DNA of 37,177 nucleotides, taken from contig NZ_HG005172.1 of the NCBI RefSeq assembly GCF_000455245.1, positions 65,397 through 102,573 of the forward strand. The letters run 5' to 3'. Position 1 is the first letter of the stretch. Every line of letters begins with the position of its first letter. The translations under genes were made by a program, and so were the position numbers. Origin of the DNA: Nesterenkonia massiliensis. GTDB taxonomy: Bacteria; Actinomycetota; Actinomycetes; Actinomycetales; Micrococcaceae. Positions 32,286-37,177 of the stretch are shown piece after piece. A model generated the notes under the pieces. It made no database searches. It was not told the origin of the DNA and saw nothing but the letters and a program-made list of their open reading frames with translations.

Positions 32286-33485
32286 ATGCGCGCCATCCCC
32301 TACGACGACGACGGACACCTGCCCGGTAGCCAGGCCTACCGCCGTCTGCTCATCGCCCTGTTCTTCATCGGCGTGGCCACCTTCGCCCAGCTCTACTCGC
32401 CCCAGGGTCTGCTGCCGATCATCGCGGTCGAACAAGACATCACGGCAGATCAAGCTGCACTGATGGTCTCAGCTGCCACCCTGGGTCTGGCGCTGGGAGT
32501 GATCCCCTGGTCTTATATCGGCGATGCAGCCGGACGTAAACCCGCAATGATCTGGGCGATCAGCCTGGCCTGCCTGTTCGCCGTGCTCACCACTGTGGCG
32601 CCCAGCTTTACCCTGGCGCTGACAGCCCGGTTCTTCGAAGGCTTCATGCTCGGTGGAGTGCCTGCCCTGGCGGTGGCCTACCTCAACGAAGAAGTCAGCT
32701 CGAAGGTCGTCGCCGTCGCCGCGGGCACCTATGTCTCAGGCACCACCCTAGGCGGACTGGCGGGACGCATTATCGCTGCCCCTATCGGAGAACAGCTCGG
32801 TTGGAAGCTGGGCATGCTGGTCGTCACTGCCCTGGCGGTGATCTGTGTGTTGGTCTTCTTGCGCATGGCACCGGCTGCGCTGCGGTTCACTCCGCGCCGT
32901 ACCGGGGTCAGTGAGGCACTGGGGGCACTCTTCGGCAACCTGCGCTCCGGGGCGTTGTGGGTCATCTACCTGCAGGGCTTCCTGACCATGGGCGGATTCG
33001 TGGCGATGTACAACTATTTGGGCTTTCACTTAGCAGGGCCGCCGTTCCTGCTGCCTATCTGGCTGACCTCCTTGGTCTTCCTGGCCTACCTCGCCGGGAC
33101 GTGGTCCTCGCCGCGGGCTGGTCGTATGGCCTCGCGCTGGGGGCGCAAGAAGGTCCTGCTGGTCGGGAATCTCATCACTATGGCCGGCACTGCGCTGACC
33201 CTGGTGTCAGAGATGTGGGTCATCGTTGTGGGCATGGTGGTGCTTACCGGCGGTTTCTTCGCCGCTCACGCCGTGGCGTCCGGGTGGGCAGGAGCCCGGG
33301 CTGTGGCGGGCCGGTCCCAGTCAGCATCCCTCTACAACCTCGGCTACTACGCAGGCTCCTCTGTCTTCGGATTCCTCGGGGGGACGTTCCTGCACCAGGC
33401 GGGCTGGTCAGGCACCGTGATCATGGTGTTGGTGCTGACGGCCCTGGCAACAGCGCTAGCGGCTCTAGTGCTGCCGAAGAACTAG
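32286..33485 (+). CDS. MFS transporter, YnfM-like
   Basis: A 399-aa major facilitator superfamily transporter with 12 predicted helices. Motif A appears twice: GDAAGRKPAM between helices 2 and 3 and SRWGRKKVL between 8 and 9. The FAQLYSPQGLLPIIA start and FEGFMLGGVPALAVAYLNEE resemble YnfM/Bcr-type exporters. ATG 32286 is used; the open frame from 31782 runs inside the previous gene in another frame and is not coding. Probably drug or metabolite efflux; substrate unknown. Cotranscribed with the TauE/SafE gene. Confidence 0.88.
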   Translation: MRAIPYDDDGHLPGSQAYRRLLIALFFIGVATFAQLYSPQGLLPIIAVEQDITADQAALMVSAATLGLALGVIPWSYIGDAAGRKPAMIWAISLACLFAVLTTVAPSFTLALTARFFEGFMLGGVPALAVAYLNEEVSSKVVAVAAGTYVSGTTLGGLAGRIIAAPIGEQLGWKLGMLVVTALAVICVLVFLRMAPAALRFTPRRTGVSEALGALFGNLRSGALWVIYLQGFLTMGGFVAMYNYLGFHLAGPPFLLPIWLTSLVFLAYLAGTWSSPRAGRMASRWGRKKVLLVGNLITMAGTALTLVSEMWVIVVGMVVLTGGFFAAHAVASGWAGARAVAGRSQSASLYNLGYYAGSSVFGFLGGTFLHQAGWSGTVIMVLVLTALATALAALVLPKN

Positions 33486-33656
33486 ACCAGAACTTCGGGA
33501 GAAGTCTGCTAGTGCGACGCCGTTAGCCGGTGCATCACGTCAGTCGCTTCGTGAATACTGTGCCTGCATGGTGCTATTCTCACTTGGTGCCGATGTGACT
33601 CCTGACACAGGGGTGGATTGGTGGACCTCGAGATCTGATGAAACGGAGTGGATGCA

Positions 33657-35321
33657 ATGATGCCCCCACATTCCCGGGTGACCGGTGACCATCTGAAGAA
33701 ATACGACCCACGGACTCAGTCCGATCAGGAAGCGGTTCAACCCTCTGCTGGTGCCCGCGCGGAGGGTCTAGAGCGGCCCACCATCTTGCGTCGGCTCATT
33801 GGCCTCTCCGGCGGTGTCATCGCTGCTCTGTTGGTGTACTTTGCCATGCCTGGTGACCTTGAGGTCTGGCCCCGGCTGACGGCAGCCACGGCAGTGCTGA
33901 TGGCCGTGTGGTGGATGACTGAGGCTATCCCGATCCCCGCGACGGCGCTGCTGCCGCTGATTATCTTCCCGGTGCTGGTACCTGCCACTGACTACGGCAG
34001 CGGGGACGAACCGGCCGGGGGAGTGGCCTTCAATGACGTGGGCGCAAGCTACGGCAACAACATCATCTTCCTCTTCATGGGCGGCTTCATGCTGGCTTTG
34101 GCCATGCAGCGCTGGAACCTGCACCGGCGTATCGCCCTCGTGACGCTGCGTGCCATGGGCTCAAAGCCGGTGAACCTCATCGGTGGCTTCATGATCGCCA
34201 CCGGTTTCCTCTCCATGTGGGTCTCAAATACCGCTACTGCTGTGATGATGCTGCCGATTGGTATCTCCGTGCTGATGCTGGTGCAGAAGATCCTCAAAGG
34301 CGAAGATCCTGCCGGCGCCGATGTGCACAGCGAAGAAGCCCAGGAGGAGGGCAAACAGGAGGCCATCAAGTCCAACTTCGGCACCGCACTGATGCTCGGC
34401 ATCGCTTATGCGGCGTCGGTCGGCTCCCTGGGAACCATCATCGGCACCCCGCCGAATACCCTGCTGGCTGGCCATATGGCCACTAACCATGACCTGACCA
34501 TCGGCTTCGGGCAGTGGATGCTTGTTGGTGTTCCGATCTCCATTGTGATGCTGGTGGCCACCTGGCTGCTGCTCACCCGGGTGCTCTTCCGCCCCGAGAT
34601 CGACCATATCCCGGGCGGCTCGGACCTCATTAAGGAGGAGCTGCGCAAGCTGGGGCCGATGAGCGCTGGTGAGCTTCGGGTGCTGATCATCTTTGTCCTG
34701 GCCGCAGTCTCATGGGTCTCGATCCCGCTGATCGCTGACGCCATGGACGCTGAGCCGTTCATCTCCGATGCCGGCATCGCCATGGTGGTGGGCCTGCTGC
34801 TCTTCTTGCTGCCCGGTGGTGCCAATAAAGGCGTTCGGCTCCTGGACTGGGAGTACGCCGCCAAACTTCCGTGGGGCGTGCTGCTGCTTTTCGGTGGTGG
34901 ACTTGCACTTTCCGGGCAGTTCGGGTCCTCTGGTCTGTCCACCTGGCTGGGGACTCAGATGGAGGGCCTGGCCGGAATCCCGGTCTGGGTTCTGGTGCTC
35001 ATCGCAGCGGTGGGTGTCCTGCTGCTGACCGAGATGACTTCCAATACTGCGACGGCGGCAACTTTCCTGCCGGTGGCCTCCGGTGTGGCTATGGGCACCG
35101 GCGTCGATCCTCTGGTGCTGGCCGCGCCGGTCGCGCTGGCCGCTACTTGTGCGTTCATGCTGCCGGTGGCTACTCCGCCCAACGCCATCGCCTACGGTTC
35201 CGGGTACGTGACAATCGGCCAGATGGTCAAGGGCGGTGCGCTGCTGAACCTGGTGGCGATTGTAGCGATCACCTTAGTGTCTATGACCCTGTTGGTCTGG
35301 GTCTTCGGGCTGACAATCTAG
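33657..35321 (+). CDS. DASS/SLC13-type dicarboxylate or anion:sodium symporter
   Basis: A 554-aa transporter of the divalent anion:Na+ symporter family: WWMTEAIPIPATALLPLIIFP, FMGGFMLALAMQRW, and the two substrate/sodium SNT motifs (SNTATAVMMLPIG near residue 190 and SNTATAATFLPVASG near 465), plus ATPPNAIAYGSGY. About 11 membrane helices. The hydrophilic N-terminus of 40 residues is longer than usual. ATG 33657 follows ACGGAG with an 8-base spacer; GTG 33648 is an alternative. Likely imports succinate, malate or similar; monocistronic. Confidence 0.92.
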   Translation: MMPPHSRVTGDHLKKYDPRTQSDQEAVQPSAGARAEGLERPTILRRLIGLSGGVIAALLVYFAMPGDLEVWPRLTAATAVLMAVWWMTEAIPIPATALLPLIIFPVLVPATDYGSGDEPAGGVAFNDVGASYGNNIIFLFMGGFMLALAMQRWNLHRRIALVTLRAMGSKPVNLIGGFMIATGFLSMWVSNTATAVMMLPIGISVLMLVQKILKGEDPAGADVHSEEAQEEGKQEAIKSNFGTALMLGIAYAASVGSLGTIIGTPPNTLLAGHMATNHDLTIGFGQWMLVGVPISIVMLVATWLLLTRVLFRPEIDHIPGGSDLIKEELRKLGPMSAGELRVLIIFVLAAVSWVSIPLIADAMDAEPFISDAGIAMVVGLLLFLLPGGANKGVRLLDWEYAAKLPWGVLLLFGGGLALSGQFGSSGLSTWLGTQMEGLAGIPVWVLVLIAAVGVLLLTEMTSNTATAATFLPVASGVAMGTGVDPLVLAAPVALAATCAFMLPVATPPNAIAYGSGYVTIGQMVKGGALLNLVAIVAITLVSMTLLVWVFGLTI

Positions 35322-35358
35322 TTCCCGGCATAGGGGTGGTCACTAGCTACTGGTCACA

Positions 35359-35391
35359 AGCTGCTGGGCTCAGGTGCTGGGCCCAGCAGCT
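35359..35391. terminator. Hairpin between the convergent DASS and rmuC genes
   Basis: AGCTGCTGGGC (35359-35369) pairs perfectly with GCCCAGCAGCT (35381-35391), 11-bp stem and 11-base loop. The right arm and loop lie inside the last codons of rmuC. There is no long T-run on either side, so this is a candidate bidirectional terminator only. Confidence 0.55.
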
Positions 35392-36608
35392 GTCGCCGAC
35401 TCAGCGTCTGTGTCTGCTGCCGCCAGGCGCGGTCCCAGTGCATTGACCTCCGCACGTACTGCTGTGGGGGTGATGGTCTCGCCCAGGTCTTGGAGTCCGG
35501 CAGGTTCCGCTGACTCAGCCACCTGGAGCCGGCCCATGGCCTCGACTTTGGGAAGCACCTGGCGCTCAATATTGCCGATCAGCCCGTTATAGGCCTCTAC
35601 TGCCTGACGGAGTCGGTCTCCGGTACGTCCGAGGTGTTCGCTCATCTTCTCCAACCGCCGGTACAGGTCCCGGGAATGCTCCACCACCTCGGCGACATTG
35701 GCGGTCAGCCGCTCCTGCCGCCAAGCCGCGGCCACCGCCTTCAAAGAGGCCAGCAATGAGGCCGGCGACACCAGCGTCACCCCCTTGGAAAGTGCATCAT
35801 CAAGGAGGTTGCCATCGGCTTCCAAGGCCGCCGAGAGCAGCGATTCCGCCGGTACAAAGCAGAATACGACGTCGGGGGAGAGATCCACCGCCTGCCAGTA
35901 CCGTTTCTTGGACAGCTCATCTACCCGCTGACGCAGGGCACGGGCCTGGCTTGCCGCATCTGCAGTGCTCAGCGGGGCTTTGGCATCGACCACAAGCTGT
36001 CGTCCGCCAGGCAGGTGCACCACCATGTCTGGCCGAAGCAGGTCTCCCGCTTCGGTTCGACGGGAGTGCTGCTCAGTGAAATCGACATGGGGCAGCATCC
36101 CCGCTGACTCCACCACGCGACGCAGCTGAATCTCGCCCCAGTGGCCTCGTGCGGACGTTGAATGCAGGCTGCCCAGCAGCGCGTGGGTGGACTCGATGAT
36201 CCGGGCGTCACTCTGCGCCGCAGCTGTGAGCTGCTGGGAGAGCTTTGAATGCTGCTGGGCACGCTCGGTTTCCAGCTGCTGGATTTTCCGCTGCATCTCC
36301 GTGACGCCCTGGCGCACCGGATGCAGCATCTCCAGCAGCGACTCGCGTTCCCTGGCAGACTCGGCTTCTTCAGCTCGATGCCGCTGAATCTCGCTGAGCC
36401 GCCCGCGCGCATCGGCCAGTTGCTGCTGGCTGATACTGAGTTCCTCGCGCAGTTGATCAATCTGTTGGTTGGCGGACTCCAGTTCTATGCGCGGCGCAGC
36501 GGCGCCGTCGTCCCCGCGCTGCGCCCACCGCCAGGCTGCGAAGGCACCCAGCGCAAGCCCCAGCAGCAGACCAGCGAGCAGGCCAAGAAGAATCTCCATC
36601 CAATGCAT
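35370..36608 (-). CDS. rmuC: DNA recombination protein RmuC
   Basis: A 412-aa RmuC-family protein: N-terminal membrane segment (6-24), long coiled coil (about 35-140), then the RmuC nuclease-like domain with GHWGEIQLRRVVE, HVDFTEQ, RPDMVVHLPGGRQLVVDAKAPL (the PD-(D/E)XK-like core D...D-A-K), and PDVVFCFVPAESLLSAAL. Known RmuC limits certain rearrangements and nuclease activity is inferred. ATG 36608 (or 36599) is used instead of the far upstream start at 36797, because it directly precedes the membrane segment and has GGGAG about 9 bases upstream. Confidence 0.93.
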   Translation of the reverse strand: MHWMEILLGLLAGLLLGLALGAFAAWRWAQRGDDGAAAPRIELESANQQIDQLREELSISQQQLADARGRLSEIQRHRAEEAESARERESLLEMLHPVRQGVTEMQRKIQQLETERAQQHSKLSQQLTAAAQSDARIIESTHALLGSLHSTSARGHWGEIQLRRVVESAGMLPHVDFTEQHSRRTEAGDLLRPDMVVHLPGGRQLVVDAKAPLSTADAASQARALRQRVDELSKKRYWQAVDLSPDVVFCFVPAESLLSAALEADGNLLDDALSKGVTLVSPASLLASLKAVAAAWRQERLTANVAEVVEHSRDLYRRLEKMSEHLGRTGDRLRQAVEAYNGLIGNIERQVLPKVEAMGRLQVAESAEPAGLQDLGETITPTAVRAEVNALGPRLAAADTDAESATAAGPST

Positions 36609-36738
36609 AAGGACAGGCTCCCATGAGCCACTGACATCCTTTGGTGCCCACACCGCAGTGATTCGCTGAAGGCCTGCTAGGTGCAGTGTGTAGGCGTATC
36701 TGATAGAGATGAGACCAGGGGACGCGGAGAGGACATCT

Positions 36739-37177
36739 ATGGCAACGCGAGCAACAGATCCGCTGGCACCGCTTGACGTGAACCTCAGCGGTTTCACCGG
36801 TCCAGACGCCGGAGCAGATCAGCCCTTTTCCAAGAACCCGCGCAAGCTGTGGCAGGTCAGCCGGCTCGGCTCACCGCTGGACTTAGAGCAGGTCCGTACT
36901 GACCGGCGTTCAGGCTTCACAGGCGGGAAACAGCGTGGCAGGAAGCTCCTGGCTGCCCGAGCGGGGATGCTCAGCGAACTCCAGGAGCTTCTGTGGGCGC
37001 ATGTGGCTGGCGCTCCCATTGCGGATCAGCGTGCGGTCAATGCTGCCCTGTCGGCCCGAGTGCCGCGCCGCAGCCCCGCTGAGGCGCAACGACGCAGCGA
37101 GCTGTTCTCCCCGGAGGTGGAGGAGCAGCTTAAGCAGCTGCCACGGGGACCACGGATCCTGCTGGTCCTGCAGGGTA
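36739..37177 (+). CDS. Polyphosphate kinase 2 (PPK2) family protein, 5' part
   Basis: The frame is open from ATG 36739 to the window end (146 codons, 3' part missing). After a hydrophilic start comes an Arg/Lys-rich helical segment (LELLWAHVAG-like: LSELQELLWAHVAG), a disordered RSPAEAQRR stretch, and finally PRGPRILLVLQG, which matches the strand and P-loop start of PPK2 kinases (LLVLQGMDT.GKGG). The P-loop itself lies just beyond the window. PPK2 enzymes transfer phosphate between polyphosphate and nucleotides. The Shine-Dalgarno GGAGAGGA is 6 bases before ATG. Divergent from rmuC. Confidence 0.75.
   Translation, partial: MATRATDPLAPLDVNLSGFTGPDAGADQPFSKNPRKLWQVSRLGSPLDLEQVRTDRRSGFTGGKQRGRKLLAARAGMLSELQELLWAHVAGAPIADQRAVNAALSARVPRRSPAEAQRRSELFSPEVEEQLKQLPRGPRILLVLQG

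Noticed and set aside
36609-36797. Longer N-terminus for RmuC
   Set aside because: RmuC begins at its membrane segment; the extra residues are unlike the family and a better-placed ATG with a ribosome site exists at 36608.
1-37177. CRISPR array, tRNA/rRNA genes, insertion sequences, phage genes or known anti-phage modules
   Set aside because: No spaced identical repeats, cloverleaf-like segments, transposase or integrase motifs, or defence genes were seen on either strand.

Overview
The window is high-G+C DNA, roughly 60 % by eye, with the look of an actinobacterium. The signs are dense ATGA/GTGA/TGATG gene overlaps, several starts that fit leaderless transcripts, lipoproteins and OmpA-like proteins without any outer-membrane secretin, and a Gram-positive type Tad/Flp pilus locus. 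A Micrococcales/Micrococcaceae member (for example Nesterenkonia-like) is my best inference; the genus cannot be read from the sequence alone.

Left part (1-9313): the 3' end of a membrane-anchored protein, a kinase-fold phosphotransferase, a large TPR protein on the opposite strand, an orphan OpuAC-like binding lipoprotein, two tandem AlaA-type aminotransferases (a clear duplication), and a lipoprotein with a central OmpA domain that is translationally coupled to the second aminotransferase.

Centre (about 9314-27389): a Tad/Flp pilus locus. In order on the plus strand it holds a small membrane protein, a TadV/CpaA prepilin peptidase, a tail-anchored Q-rich protein, [a minus-strand operon of a DUF192 protein, an anchored extracellular protein and a polytopic membrane protein], the Flp pilin, a lipoprotein plus OmpA-protein pair, an unknown protein, CpaB, a CpaE/TadZ ATPase fused in frame to a TadE pilin domain, a second TadE-like pilin, the TadA/CpaF ATPase, TadB, TadC, a NarL-type histidine kinase and LuxR-type response regulator at the operon end, a TadG-like protein, a very large Flp-type prepilin with a passenger of over 400 residues, a lipoprotein, and a paralogue of the small membrane protein that opened the locus. 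The pilus would be assembled at the cytoplasmic membrane: TadA powers it, TadB/TadC form the platform, TadZ localises it, the peptidase matures the pilins, and OmpA-domain and lipoprotein partners probably tie it to the cell wall.

The most interesting unexplained structure is a family of GG-centred octamers (TTGGGCCC-like) upstream of the separate transcription units of the tad locus. Upstream of the tadG-like and giant-pilin genes four octamers sit with start-to-start spacing 12-21-12; a third copy lies before the cpaB operon; two other promoters (before the small membrane protein and before the Flp pilin) share a related arrangement. The obvious candidate binder is the response regulator encoded in the same operon.

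Right part (27437-37177): ordinary chromosomal genes: xseB and xseA (minus), a membrane protein, ispH, a 317-base non-coding stretch with repeats and hairpins, a TauE/SafE permease and an MFS exporter, a DASS-type anion symporter, rmuC (minus), and the 5' part of a gene that looks like PPK2 polyphosphate kinase, cut by the window end.
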